A stretch of DNA of 16,399 nucleotides, taken from positions 1-16,399 of the forward strand of contig JAGLTT010000003.1 in NCBI GenBank assembly GCA_023135135.1. Reading direction: 5' to 3'. The stretch is from Dehalococcoidales bacterium (GTDB lineage Bacteria; Chloroflexota; Dehalococcoidia; Dehalococcoidales; RBG-16-60-22). Position numbers and translations under genes: made by a program. Under the pieces are notes generated by a model that did no database searches, had not been told where the DNA came from, and saw nothing but the letters and a program-made list of their open reading frames with translations. Shown one piece after another: positions 7,192-14,721 of the stretch. Position 1 is the first letter of the stretch; each line of letters opens with the position of its first letter.

Positions 7192-7767
7192 ATGGATATA
7201 CTTGAGGCTATTAAAAACAGGAGAAGCATTCGACATTATAAAGCCGACCCGGTGGATGATGAAGCCGTCAATACTGTCCTCGAAGCTGCACACTGGGCTC
7301 CTTCCTGGGGAAACGCGCAGTGCTGGCGTTTCATCGTGGTACACGATCCTGAAATCAAGGGTAAAGTAGCCGATACCCTGATGAAGGTGAAGGTCGATAA
7401 TGAGTGGGTGGAAAACGCCGCTGCCTCGGCCCTGAAGCAGGCGCCGGTGTTGATTGTACTCTGCGCCGAACAGGGTAAAGCGGGATTCCGTCCCGACGGT
7501 ACGCCGGTTACCGATAAGGGCGATTACTGGTTTATGTTCGATGTAGCCCTGGCTATGGAGAACCTGGTGCTGGCGGCGCACTCGCTGGGACTGGGCACGG
7601 TAATTGTCGGTGGCTTTGATGCTAAAAAAGTAGCTCAAATTCTGGAAGTGCCCGCCAGTTCTAACGTAGTTACCATGACCCCACTGGGTTTCCCCGACCA
7701 CAAAGGTCAGATCTCTCCCAGAAAAGACCTCTCCGAAGTCGTTTATAAAGATAAATACGGTAAGTAG
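7192..7767 (+). CDS. Nitroreductase-family FMN oxidoreductase, first of a tandem pair
   Basis: The 191-residue protein is a compact nitroreductase-fold flavoenzyme. The FMN phosphate-contact segment RRSIRHY is at 10-16, with APSWGNAQCWRF at 36-47, the central helix FMFDVALAMENLVLAAHSLGLGT at about 114-136, and the closing PLGFPDHKGQISPRKDLSEVV segment. Such proteins use FMN and NAD(P)H as homodimers to reduce nitro compounds, quinones or other acceptors; the physiological substrate cannot be told from sequence. No ferredoxin or CxxC iron-sulphur motif is fused to it. It follows pcm by 26 bases and is followed 23 bases later by a paralogue with the same length and motif order, so the pair arose by duplication. 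Confidence 0.9.
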   Translation: MDILEAIKNRRSIRHYKADPVDDEAVNTVLEAAHWAPSWGNAQCWRFIVVHDPEIKGKVADTLMKVKVDNEWVENAAASALKQAPVLIVLCAEQGKAGFRPDGTPVTDKGDYWFMFDVALAMENLVLAAHSLGLGTVIVGGFDAKKVAQILEVPASSNVVTMTPLGFPDHKGQISPRKDLSEVVYKDKYGK

Positions 7768-7779
7768 AAAGTAAAAAAA

Positions 7780-7783
7780 GGAG
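7780..7783 (+). promoter_or_regulatory. Ribosome binding site supporting a GTG start
   Basis: GGAG in an A-rich leader stands 7 bases before the GTG at 7791. An ATG at 7787 is out of frame and meets a stop after five codons, so GTG is the real start. Confidence 0.75.
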
Positions 7784-7790
7784 AATATGC

Positions 7791-8378
7791 GTGGAATTAT
7801 TTGAAGCTATTAATAACAGGAGGAGCATTCGTAAATACAGGTCCGACCCTGTTGACGACAAGAAGATTGAGACGATTCTGGAGGCCGGACGCTGGGCGCC
7901 GTCCTGGGCCAATACCCAGTGCTGGCGCTTCATTGTGATACGCGACCCGGAAATAAGAGCCGGGCTGGCTGATACCCTGTTTACAATCAAGACGCCAGAT
8001 AAAGAGATACCCAATCCCGGCGCGGGAGCTTTTAGTACAGCGCCGGTGATAATCGTTGTCTGCGCGGAGATAGGTAAGTCCGGCGCCAAGCATGGCTCCG
8101 GTGACGGCAGTACCGAGTACCTTACCGATAAAGGCGACTGGTTTATGTTCGATACTGCCCTGGCGGTACAGAACATGGTACTGGCTGCCCATGCCCTGGG
8201 ACTGGGAACGGTAATTATCGGCGCCTTTGATGCCGTTCAGGCGGCGAAAGTGCTGGGTGTTCCCGATGGTTACCGTGTGGTAATCCTGTTCCCGCTGGGC
8301 GTACCTGACCAGGAAGGCAAAGCGCCCCCCAGAAAAGAGCTATCCGAGATTACCGTCAGGGACAGGTGGAGTAAATAG
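7791..8378 (+). CDS. Nitroreductase-family FMN oxidoreductase, second of a tandem pair
   Basis: This 195-residue protein is a paralogue of the gene just upstream. Shared landmarks are RRSIRKY at 10-16, DPVDD at 19-23, APSWANTQCWRF at 36-47, DKGDWFMFDTALAVQNMVLA at about 113-132, and LGLGTVIIGAFD at 136-147. The two differ mainly in the segment at 65-112, where this one has extra Gly and Pro residues (NPGAGAF, HGSGDGSTEY). In this fold that region helps line the active-site entrance, so the two enzymes may take different substrates; this is inference. The start is GTG with a GGAG site 7 bases ahead. The gene ends the first part of the plus-strand operon, and a separate promoter follows before the EF-G-like gene. 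Confidence 0.9.
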   Translation: MELFEAINNRRSIRKYRSDPVDDKKIETILEAGRWAPSWANTQCWRFIVIRDPEIRAGLADTLFTIKTPDKEIPNPGAGAFSTAPVIIVVCAEIGKSGAKHGSGDGSTEYLTDKGDWFMFDTALAVQNMVLAAHALGLGTVIIGAFDAVQAAKVLGVPDGYRVVILFPLGVPDQEGKAPPRKELSEITVRDRWSK

Positions 8379-8383
8379 CTCAA

Positions 8384-8402
8384 AAGCGTTTGATAAGCGT
8401 TT
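8384..8402 (+). repeat. Direct repeat AAGCGTTT, 11 bases apart, upstream of the EF-G-like promoter
   Basis: AAGCGTTT occurs at 8384-8391 and 8395-8402, one DNA turn apart on the same face, about 28 bases upstream of the -35 box of the next gene. It could be an activator site, but two short repeats are weak evidence. Confidence 0.35.
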
Positions 8403-8429
8403 CCGATTCCGACTTGTGATAGACGCTGC

Positions 8430-8459
8430 TTGCCGTGCTCGGTCGACTGCGAGTATAAT
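8430..8459 (+). promoter_or_regulatory. Sigma-70 type promoter of the EF-G-like gene
   Basis: TTGCCG (8430-8435) and a perfect TATAAT (8454-8459) are separated by 18 bases. The expected start of transcription is near 8466, giving a leader of under 30 bases before the ATG at 8494. The gene can therefore be transcribed apart from the nitroreductase genes before it. Confidence 0.7.
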
Positions 8460-8493
8460 ATTATCGTATATTTCTTAGGTAGCAGGTGATTTC

Positions 8494-10542
8494 ATGCCAA
8501 AATACGGACTGGATAAGATTCACAATACTGTTTTACTATCCCATGGAGGTGCCGGTAAAACTTCGCTGGCAGAGGCGATGCTTTTCAGCGTCGGGGCCGT
8601 CAGCCGACTGGGTAAGGTTGATGACGGGTCTTCCACCTCGGACTATGAACAGGATGAAATAAAACGCAAAATCAGTATTAATCTGTCCCTGCTGCCCTGC
8701 GAGTGGCGGGATACCAAGTTAAATATTCTCGATGCTCCCGGTTATACCGATTTCGTCGGCGAAGTCAAGGCGGGTATGAGGGTCAGTGAGGGCGCCGTAG
8801 TCGTCGTCTGCGCTGCCTCGGGAGTGGAGGTCGGTACGGAGCTGGTCTGGGAATACTGCGAGGAAGCTCAACTACCCCGTCTGATATTCGTTAACAAGAT
8901 GGACCGGGAAAATGCCGACTTTTTTAAGATTGTGGAAGAAATACGGGCTAAGCTCGGTAACAAGTGTTTACCGCTGCAGCTGGCTGTTGGCGCCCATACC
9001 GGCTTTGAGGGGGTGGTCAACCTGCTGGATATGAAAGCTTATATCGGCACCCAGCCCAAAGAGGCGGATATACCGGAAGCGTTGAAGGCCCAGGCCGATT
9101 CTTACCGCGAGAAGCTGGTAGAGGCGATTGCCGAGATTGATGATGCTCTCATCGAGAAATACCTGGGTGGAGAAGAAATCAGCCCGGAGGAGCTTACCAG
9201 GACATTACGCCAGGCGGTCATCAGCGGAAGTATCGTGCCTATATTAACTGGCTCGGCGCTGCAGAATGTGGCCGTTAACCGGTTGATGGATGCCATTTGC
9301 GACTATCTGCCTGTTCCCAGGGAGCAGAAAGTGGCCGTTAGCGACGGCTCCACGGTAGACCCGGGTGAGACGTCACCGCTGGCTGCCCTTGTCTTTAAGA
9401 CCACCGCCGACCCCTATGTCGGCAAGCTTACTTACTTCCGTGTTTATAACGGCGTTATTAAAAGTAACTCCCAGGTCTATAATGCCAACCAGAAAGCAGC
9501 CGAACGTATCGGGCAGTTGTTCATGATGAGAGGAAAGACGCAGGAACCTGTAAATGAGGTCGGTGCCGGTGATATCGGCGCCGTGGCTAAATTGAACGTG
9601 ACCGACACCGGCGATACGCTGTGTGTCCAGGACAATCCTATTAACCTGACATCCATCGTTTTCCCCAAGCCTACTTTCCGGGAGGCTGTCTATCCCAAGA
9701 CCAAGATTGATATTGATAAAATGGGGACGGCTCTGTCCCGCCTGGCTGAGGAAGACCCCACTTTAACGGTACACCGCGAATTGGGCACCGGGGAGACAAT
9801 CCTCTCCGGCATGGGGGATACTCATCTTGCTGTGGCTGCGGAGAAAATGCAGAAAAAGTTCGGCGTAAACGTGGAACTGGCAACTCCTAAAGTCCCGTAT
9901 CGGGAGACAATAACCGTACCCTCCAAAGCCGAATACAAACATAGGAAACAATCCGGCGGTCACGGACAGTACGGGCATGTCCTGCTGTCGATGGAGCCGT
10001 TACCGGAGCGCGGTGACAATGAGTTCGGTGATAAGATTGTCGGCGGTTCGGTGCCGAAAAACTACATCCCGGCGGTGGAGAAGGGAGTCAACGAAGCGTA
10101 CCAGGAAGGCGCGTTGGCCGGATACCCGGTAGTCGGGGTAAAGACCACCCTTTATGACGGCAGCTTCCATCCGGTCGACTCCTCGGAAATATGTTTCAAG
10201 ATAGCCGGAGCCGGCGCGTTTAAGAAGGGAATGGATGATGGCCAGCCGATTCTTCTGGAGCCGATAATGAATCTTAAGGTAACCGTTCCCAACGACCTTA
10301 CCGGCGATATTATCGGCGACCTTAACACCAAGCGAGCTCGCGTGCTCGGTATTAACCCTGAAGGCGGAAATAATGTTATCGATGCACAGGTTCCCCTTGC
10401 CGAAATCCAGCGCTATGCTATCGATTTGAAGTCGATGACGCAGGGACGGGCGGTCTACAACATGGAGTTCGACCACTATGAAGAGGTGCCGGCGCAAATT
10501 ACGCAGAAGATTGTCGCTCAAAAACAGTCGCAAAAGGAATAG
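8494..10542 (+). CDS. fusA2: Elongation factor G-like translational GTPase (EF-G2 type)
   Basis: The 682-residue protein has the full EF-G domain order. The G domain shows G1 GGAGKTSL at 18-25, G3 DAPGY at 80-84, G4 NKMD at 134-137, and a G5-like GSAL near 253-256. Domain II follows, and domain IV includes the GGHGQYGHV loop that probes the ribosome decoding site in EF-G. It departs from canonical EF-G at G1 (GGAGKT, not DAGKT), at switch I (KRKISI, not RGITI) and at G3, where the catalytic His of DTPGH is Tyr. These changes are typical of the second EF-G-like family found beside true EF-G, whose role in translation is less settled. It stands alone, without rpsL, rpsG or tuf neighbours, so the main fusA should be elsewhere. 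It has its own promoter and terminator. AGGTGA stands 4 bases before the ATG. Confidence 0.9.
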   Translation: MPKYGLDKIHNTVLLSHGGAGKTSLAEAMLFSVGAVSRLGKVDDGSSTSDYEQDEIKRKISINLSLLPCEWRDTKLNILDAPGYTDFVGEVKAGMRVSEGAVVVVCAASGVEVGTELVWEYCEEAQLPRLIFVNKMDRENADFFKIVEEIRAKLGNKCLPLQLAVGAHTGFEGVVNLLDMKAYIGTQPKEADIPEALKAQADSYREKLVEAIAEIDDALIEKYLGGEEISPEELTRTLRQAVISGSIVPILTGSALQNVAVNRLMDAICDYLPVPREQKVAVSDGSTVDPGETSPLAALVFKTTADPYVGKLTYFRVYNGVIKSNSQVYNANQKAAERIGQLFMMRGKTQEPVNEVGAGDIGAVAKLNVTDTGDTLCVQDNPINLTSIVFPKPTFREAVYPKTKIDIDKMGTALSRLAEEDPTLTVHRELGTGETILSGMGDTHLAVAAEKMQKKFGVNVELATPKVPYRETITVPSKAEYKHRKQSGGHGQYGHVLLSMEPLPERGDNEFGDKIVGGSVPKNYIPAVEKGVNEAYQEGALAGYPVVGVKTTLYDGSFHPVDSSEICFKIAGAGAFKKGMDDGQPILLEPIMNLKVTVPNDLTGDIIGDLNTKRARVLGINPEGGNNVIDAQVPLAEIQRYAIDLKSMTQGRAVYNMEFDHYEEVPAQITQKIVAQKQSQKE

Positions 10543-10564
10543 ATAACCGGCAGATTTAATATTG

Positions 10565-10609
10565 AAAGTGTGTGACGTTCTATTACATATGGAGCGTCAC
10601 ACACTTTTT
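10565..10609 (+). terminator. Strong intrinsic terminator between convergent genes
   Basis: A 16-base stem (AAAGTGTGTGACGTTC at 10565-10580 pairs with GAGCGTCACACACTTT at 10592-10607, one G-T pair) closes an 11-base loop, and T residues run on to 10609. It lies 22 bases after the EF-G-like stop. The stop codon of the convergent permease gene begins inside the T run, so the same hairpin forms at the end of that transcript, but there only TTTC follows it, making it a weaker terminator leftward. Confidence 0.9.
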
Positions 10610-11597
10610 ATGTGGCCCTGATTTCCTGCTTCATGAAGATAATATAGCTGATAGCAAAGCAGATGGCGCTCAGGCTTACCATACCGATGAGGTGCGGCCA
10701 GATAGCCAGCAGACTCTGGGTCAGGCTGATTGGATTAGCTACCATAAACCTCGCCTGAGCTACGGTGATAACACCCAGGCCTTTCGCTACAGGTAAGAGA
10801 AGCACGGCATATGCCTCCCGGAAGAGATAGCTGGGAGAAAGACGTAATATGGTCTGTTGCATCCCTGCTTGTTGAATTTGGGTCGCTATATCACTGCTAC
10901 CGGTGATGGGAGAGACGGCATTGGCGATAGCCCCCCCAAAACCTAAAAACACCCAGAAAAAGTAAAATATAATAAAGATAACCATAGGTATCAGGAGAGA
11001 ACCAGCCGCCCTCCGGAAAACTACGGAGAACAGCATTGAAAGGCCCATCCAGAAAGCCCCGTAAACAACGGTGATAACGAAGTATAGAAAGAGTCTGATA
11101 ATTTCCTCCGGGGTTGGAAAAGGCACTCCAATTCCGGTCATGTTGAATCCGTAGGGTCTCAGGTCGAACCATATCAGGCCGAAACCGCCTACCAGCAAAA
11201 TAGCCGTCCCTGCCATGATGGTAATGGTAATGATACCCGCCAGGAACTTTCCGTTGATAACGCTGTCCCGGTAAACAGGCTGAGACAGGAGACGACTGAG
11301 CGTACCGCCGGTACGTTCGCTGTTGATGGCATCAAAACCTAAAACAATGCCGGTAATTGGAATAACAATAGCGATAACCATAGTAAATATTGGTATGTCA
11401 CCCCAGGACGATGTAAATAATGACAGGAAAACGAAGCCGTCCTCGGTAACAGCCCTGCTCGCTTCCAGGGCTTCGCGAATACCCTGCTTGGCTGCGTAAA
11501 TACCGCCGCCGACAGCCACCAGTACCAGCAGAAACAGTACCAGAAAGCGGATACTGTTGAAGTGATCGGCCAGTTCCTTGCGTATTATCGCTATCAT
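10608..11597 (-). CDS. ABC-2 type transporter permease
   Basis: This 329-residue membrane protein is the channel half of an ABC exporter. It begins with the typical cytoplasmic MIAIIRKELADHF and a first helix at about 17-35. Further helices lie near 70-90, 118-143, 166-190, 198-222 and 296-322. The segment NSERTGGTLSRLLSQPVYRDSVINGKF (92-118) after the second helix is the coupling region shared by ABC-2 permeases of the NosY/GldF style. A long extracellular loop (about 222-295) precedes the last helix. It follows the ATPase gene by 9 bases. The GGAG of that gene's last codons is 15 bases from this ATG, too far to be ideal, so translation is probably coupled. The substrate cannot be named. Confidence 0.9.
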   Translation of the reverse strand: MIAIIRKELADHFNSIRFLVLFLLVLVAVGGGIYAAKQGIREALEASRAVTEDGFVFLSLFTSSWGDIPIFTMVIAIVIPITGIVLGFDAINSERTGGTLSRLLSQPVYRDSVINGKFLAGIITITIMAGTAILLVGGFGLIWFDLRPYGFNMTGIGVPFPTPEEIIRLFLYFVITVVYGAFWMGLSMLFSVVFRRAAGSLLIPMVIFIIFYFFWVFLGFGGAIANAVSPITGSSDIATQIQQAGMQQTILRLSPSYLFREAYAVLLLPVAKGLGVITVAQARFMVANPISLTQSLLAIWPHLIGMVSLSAICFAISYIIFMKQEIRAT

Positions 11598-11606
11598 TAT
11601 GTTAAC

Positions 11607-12542
11607 TTAATTCTCCTTGAAGTACTTCATATATATATCGTCCAGAGAGAACTCGTGGACCTTCATCTGTACCAGTAAGGCGTCGTTATCCACCACCGCC
11701 TTGGAGATTTGCGACCGTAAATCGGAGTCGGTGCTGATTTTAAGTATAGTGCCGTCAGCTTCAATCTTCTCAACGCCCTCGATTTTCTTGATAATATCTA
11801 CCAGTCCTGCTTTCGGTTCGGCTGTTTCGACTTCTATCATAAAACGGCCTCCCGCCATCGCTTCCCTGCCGAGTTCGTCGATGCTCCCCTCAATTACCAT
11901 CTTACCCTTGGATAGTATCCCGACGCTCTGGCATACTCTCTGCACCTGGTACAGCTGGTGTGAGGATAGTAAAACAGTTATTCCCATCTTGGGCAGGCCG
12001 GCAATAATGTCGAGGAGATGATTGATGCCGGACGGGTCCAGGCCGGAGGTAGGCTCGTCAAGGATAACCAGTTTCGGCTGTTTGATAAACACGTCGGCGA
12101 TGCCCAGACGCTGTTTCATACCGCGGGAAAACTTACGGGTGACCATGTCTCTCTCTTCGGTCAGGCCGACCATTTCCAGCACTTCATCTATGCGGCGCTC
12201 TGTTTCCGAAGGCGCGATGTTGTTCAGGTCGGCAATGAATCTCAGGTTTTCCCTGGCGGTGAGGTTGTCATAGAAGCCGACCTCTTCGGGGAGATAACCG
12301 ACGATTCGTTTAACCTTGAGCGGTTCTCTGGTCGAATTAAAGTCGAATACCCGTACCATGCCCGAGGCCGGTTCGGTCAGACCCAGCAGCATAAGGATGG
12401 TGGTTGTCTTTCCGGCGCCGTTAGGACCCAGCAGGCCGAATACCTCATTCTCCTTGACGTGGAAATTGAGGCGGTCAACCACCGTGACCTTGCCGTAGTT
12501 CTTGGTCAGGTCTTTCGTTTCTATGGCTAATTTATCAGTCAT
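11607..12542 (-). CDS. ABC transporter ATP-binding protein
   Basis: This 311-residue protein is the ATPase of the exporter. Walker A GPNGAGKT is at 39-46, the Q-loop region reads GYLPEE at 82-87, the signature FSRGMKQRL is at 138-146, Walker B LVILDEP at 158-164, the D-loop SGLDP at 166-170, and the switch histidine is H195. In the Q-loop the position usually held by Gln is Glu, as in several ABC-2 ATPases. A C-terminal domain (about 230-311, ending in VHEFSLDDIYMKYFKEN) is of the type found in ABC-2 exporters of the NatA and CcmA-like groups. It lies 3 bases after the surface protein gene and 9 before the permease gene, so the three are one unit. The ribosome site is weak and coupling is likely. 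Confidence 0.93.
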   Translation of the reverse strand: MTDKLAIETKDLTKNYGKVTVVDRLNFHVKENEVFGLLGPNGAGKTTTILMLLGLTEPASGMVRVFDFNSTREPLKVKRIVGYLPEEVGFYDNLTARENLRFIADLNNIAPSETERRIDEVLEMVGLTEERDMVTRKFSRGMKQRLGIADVFIKQPKLVILDEPTSGLDPSGINHLLDIIAGLPKMGITVLLSSHQLYQVQRVCQSVGILSKGKMVIEGSIDELGREAMAGGRFMIEVETAEPKAGLVDIIKKIEGVEKIEADGTILKISTDSDLRSQISKAVVDNDALLVQMKVHEFSLDDIYMKYFKEN

Positions 12543-12545
12543 ATA

Positions 12546-13526
12546 CTATCGCCGGCCAAGCCTCATAAAGATAACAATCAAACCGATAATCACGATGAGT
12601 ATAATAACCACGCCGACCCATCCCCAGATGGTGGGCGTTTCCACGGTAACCCTGACGGATATTTTATCGGCTGTAGCCTGTTCCCCGGATACGCGCAGGG
12701 TAATCATGTAATCACCGGCTACCGTTTTTGGCGGTGGTTTAATATTAACGTCGACGGTCTTCGGGTCGAATATCTCTATAAGGTCTATCTTATCCGGTTG
12801 GAAGGTAATTTCCCATCCGCTGGGCTTTTCGGAAGAAAACGTGATGTTATTCATGGTGTCTGTTCCGAAGTTCGTAACCTCCAGAGAAAAATAGTTGTCC
12901 CTGCCGGCCTTGGCCTTGGTATTATAGACTTCGTTAGCGGGCACGGCGCTCAGCATGTACCTGGCAGTGATTACAGCGGTGAGGTCAATTTTACTGATAA
13001 CGTCTTCGGAAACCGCTTCCAGTGTTATGGTATATTCTGCGGGTTCAGCTATCGGCCAGGTAGGAGGACTGACATTCACTTTAACGATTTTTGCGACGGG
13101 GACGTATGGTGAAGCGTCTATCGCAATTGACGGTATCCTTATCGAATCATATTGCGGGTTTATGTAAGCGCTCCATCCGGCAGGTACGGTGGTATTCAGG
13201 TCGAAAACCCGTTCTATTTGTCCCCTGTACTCGAGCTTTACGTTATACTGAAAGCTACCCGTAGCTACGTCTTCAAGTTCGGGGAACTCGGTGGATAGTG
13301 CAATGCTATCTTTTGGCACTTCCTCCTCTTCTTCAGAAATAGGTACTGCCTGAGGAGTATCAATGGATATCGGCTCGGGTATTGGAGTGGTATCGGTAGT
13401 ATTGTCCGTAGTGTTATCCGTAGTAGACTGTTCCTCGTCCTGTGCCAGCGTAACAGCCGGTAGAGAGAAAGCCGTTAGCGCCATTACAAGGAGAATGAGA
13501 AGAGAGATAATTCTCGCCTTTTTCAT
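12546..13526 (-). CDS. Secreted membrane-anchored NEW3-like (COG1470 type) protein of an ABC exporter unit
   Basis: The 326-residue protein has a signal peptide (residues 1-28, KKAR then a hydrophobic core, with a likely cut after LA at 28). A Thr, Asp and Asn linker with a DNTT repeat follows (33-48), then a Glu run (65-69). Two beta-sandwich-like regions follow at about 72-188 and 190-297. Each has phrases typical of NEW3 domains, such as PAGWSAYINP and PSGWEITFQP, and the pattern AGDYMITLRVSG. One membrane helix at 300-321 and a basic tail (RLGRR) anchor it, with the domains outside. Proteins of this kind are often encoded with ABC-2 transporters and may act as an exported partner, but no role is proven. 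The ribosome site GAGGTGG stands 7 bases before the ATG, and a near-consensus promoter lies upstream. Confidence 0.82.
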   Translation of the reverse strand: MKKARIISLLILLVMALTAFSLPAVTLAQDEEQSTTDNTTDNTTDTTPIPEPISIDTPQAVPISEEEEEVPKDSIALSTEFPELEDVATGSFQYNVKLEYRGQIERVFDLNTTVPAGWSAYINPQYDSIRIPSIAIDASPYVPVAKIVKVNVSPPTWPIAEPAEYTITLEAVSEDVISKIDLTAVITARYMLSAVPANEVYNTKAKAGRDNYFSLEVTNFGTDTMNNITFSSEKPSGWEITFQPDKIDLIEIFDPKTVDVNIKPPPKTVAGDYMITLRVSGEQATADKISVRVTVETPTIWGWVGVVIILIVIIGLIVIFMRLGRR

Positions 13527-13563
13527 CGTTTTACCACCTCACATAAACTAATTTCTGCTAAAT

Positions 13564-13623
13564 CGCTTATAATACAACCAAGTATTATAGCAAAACATTA
13601 TATTGCGTTCAAGACGCTTATAA
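13564..13623. promoter_or_regulatory. Candidate operator repeats around the exporter promoter
   Basis: CGCTTATAA occurs twice in the same direction, at 13564-13572 and 13615-13623, one copy just past the start point and one just behind the -35 box, 51 bases apart. The first copy overlaps a perfect 8-base inverted repeat, TATAATAC (13568-13575) with GTATTATA (13582-13589) across six bases, which includes the -10 box. The second sits in the 10-base palindrome GCTTATAAGC (13616-13625). A repressor or dimeric regulator could bind here; AT-rich promoter DNA also makes short palindromes by chance. Confidence 0.45.
13584..13612 (-). promoter_or_regulatory. Near-consensus promoter of the surface protein-ABC exporter unit
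   Basis: On the minus strand TTGAAC (13612-13607) is followed after exactly 17 bases by TATAAT (13589-13584). The expected start is near 13577, about 50 bases before the ATG. It is the best promoter match in the window. Confidence 0.8.
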
Positions 13624-13668
13624 GCATTCAAGGCAGCTGTAACCGTCGATGCAGGAAGAATCGCTGTA

Positions 13669-14667
13669 TTATGAAGCTAGAAGCTCTTTTACCTTTTCAT
13701 TGAAAGCCGGAAGTACCTTCTTCCAGTCGCCCACAACGCCGAAGCGGGCCTGGCGGAATATATTGGCCTCAGCGTCTTTGTTAATCGCGATAATGGTCTT
13801 GGAGCCGGAACAGCCGCTCATGTGTTGACTTGAGCCGGATATGGCTATGGCGAAATAGAGTTCCGGGGCGATTATCTTCCCGGTAAGGCCTACCTGTAGG
13901 GTATCCGGCAGCCAGCCGTTGTCGCAGGGCGGGCGGCTGGCGCCCACCGCTCCCTTGAGCATTTTTGCCAGTTCCTCCAGTTGTTGAAATCCCTCGGCGC
14001 TGCCGATGCCTCTGCCTCCGGCGACTACCACCTCGGCATCTTCGATTTTGATACCGGCTACCTCTTCCACAACTTTGTCCAGAATCTTCGTCCTGATGTC
14101 CGATGCCTGCAGGTCTGCGGCGATACTGGTAATGTCTCCCTTTCGTGAGGCGTCCGGTTCAAGGGCGGTCATAGCTTTGGTGCGTATCGTAACCATCTGG
14201 GGGTTGGACTCGCTGGTAAAAACCGCCTGAGCGTTGCCGCCGTAGACGGGCTTGGTTTGCAGCAGGCGTTTAGACTCCGAATCGATAGCCAGGTCGACGC
14301 AGTCCATGGTAACCGTAACTCCGAGCCTGAAAGCCAGTCTGGGAGCCAGGTCTCGCCCGGAATCGGTCTGCCCCATAATAAGTACCTGGGGCGTTATCTG
14401 ACCGATTACTTTCTCCATGACGCTTACATAGGCGTCCGTCTGGCAGTCTTTGAGCAGAGGGTCGTCAACCACGTAGGCCCTGTCGGCGCCGTGTGCAATG
14501 GCTTGCTGTGCCAGGTTGCCGGCGTTGCTGCCAACCAGTACTGCCGCCAGTTCCTGTCCGAGTTCGTCGGCCAGCTTCCTGCCTATGCCGAGTCCTTCCG
14601 CGGCAATCGGCAGCATTTTTTCATCTTTAACTTCACAGTAAACGGCTATTCCTTTATACTCGGCCAT
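13669..14667 (-). CDS. etfA: Electron transfer flavoprotein alpha subunit
   Basis: This 332-residue protein is the FAD-binding half of the ETF heterodimer, which carries electrons from dehydrogenases to a quinone reductase or other acceptor. The N-terminal alpha/beta domain covers about 1-200 (SGRDLAPRLAFRLGV at 103-117). The C-terminal FAD domain from about 212 holds VVAGGRGIGS, GASRPPCDNGW at 242-252, QVGLTGKIIAPELY at 258-271, and SGSSQHMSG at 277-285, ending in AINKDAEANIF and VVGDWKKVLP. These match the ETF-alpha signature, though GASR is followed by PPCDNGW where many have AAVDAGW. GGGGAG stands 9 bases before the ATG. It lies 54 bases after etfB. No dehydrogenase, ETF-quinone oxidoreductase or FixC/FixX gene is in the window, so the electron donor and acceptor are unknown. 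Confidence 0.93.
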   Translation of the reverse strand: MAEYKGIAVYCEVKDEKMLPIAAEGLGIGRKLADELGQELAAVLVGSNAGNLAQQAIAHGADRAYVVDDPLLKDCQTDAYVSVMEKVIGQITPQVLIMGQTDSGRDLAPRLAFRLGVTVTMDCVDLAIDSESKRLLQTKPVYGGNAQAVFTSESNPQMVTIRTKAMTALEPDASRKGDITSIAADLQASDIRTKILDKVVEEVAGIKIEDAEVVVAGGRGIGSAEGFQQLEELAKMLKGAVGASRPPCDNGWLPDTLQVGLTGKIIAPELYFAIAISGSSQHMSGCSGSKTIIAINKDAEANIFRQARFGVVGDWKKVLPAFNEKVKELLAS

Positions 14668-14695
14668 ATCCGTAATCTCCCCTATAATAAGTCAG

Positions 14696-14713
14696 AATTG
14701 TTAAACAATTGTT
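14696..14713. repeat. Overlapping palindromes between etfB and etfA
   Basis: AATTGTT-A-AACAATT (14696-14702 with 14704-14710) is a perfect 7-base inverted repeat about one base, and AACAATTGTT (14704-14713) is a second palindrome. The stem is all A-T apart from one pair per arm and has no T run after it, so it is not a terminator. A regulatory or RNA-processing role is possible but unsupported. Confidence 0.4.
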
Positions 14714-14721
14714 AACACGGT

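Noticed and set aside
7054..7701. A 215-codon open frame on the minus strand across the pcm end and the first nitroreductase
   Set aside because: It lies opposite two genes with clear family motifs, has no family-like composition (Arg, His and Ser rich) and no ribosome site; it is a by-product of codon use on the other strand.
8439..8453. Short inverted repeat CTCG/CGAG in the spacer of the EF-G-like gene promoter
   Set aside because: Only four pairs form before three mismatches, which is well within chance.
10000..10533. A 177-codon minus-strand open frame opposite the EF-G-like gene
   Set aside because: It mirrors EF-G domains IV and V, which are well conserved on the plus strand.
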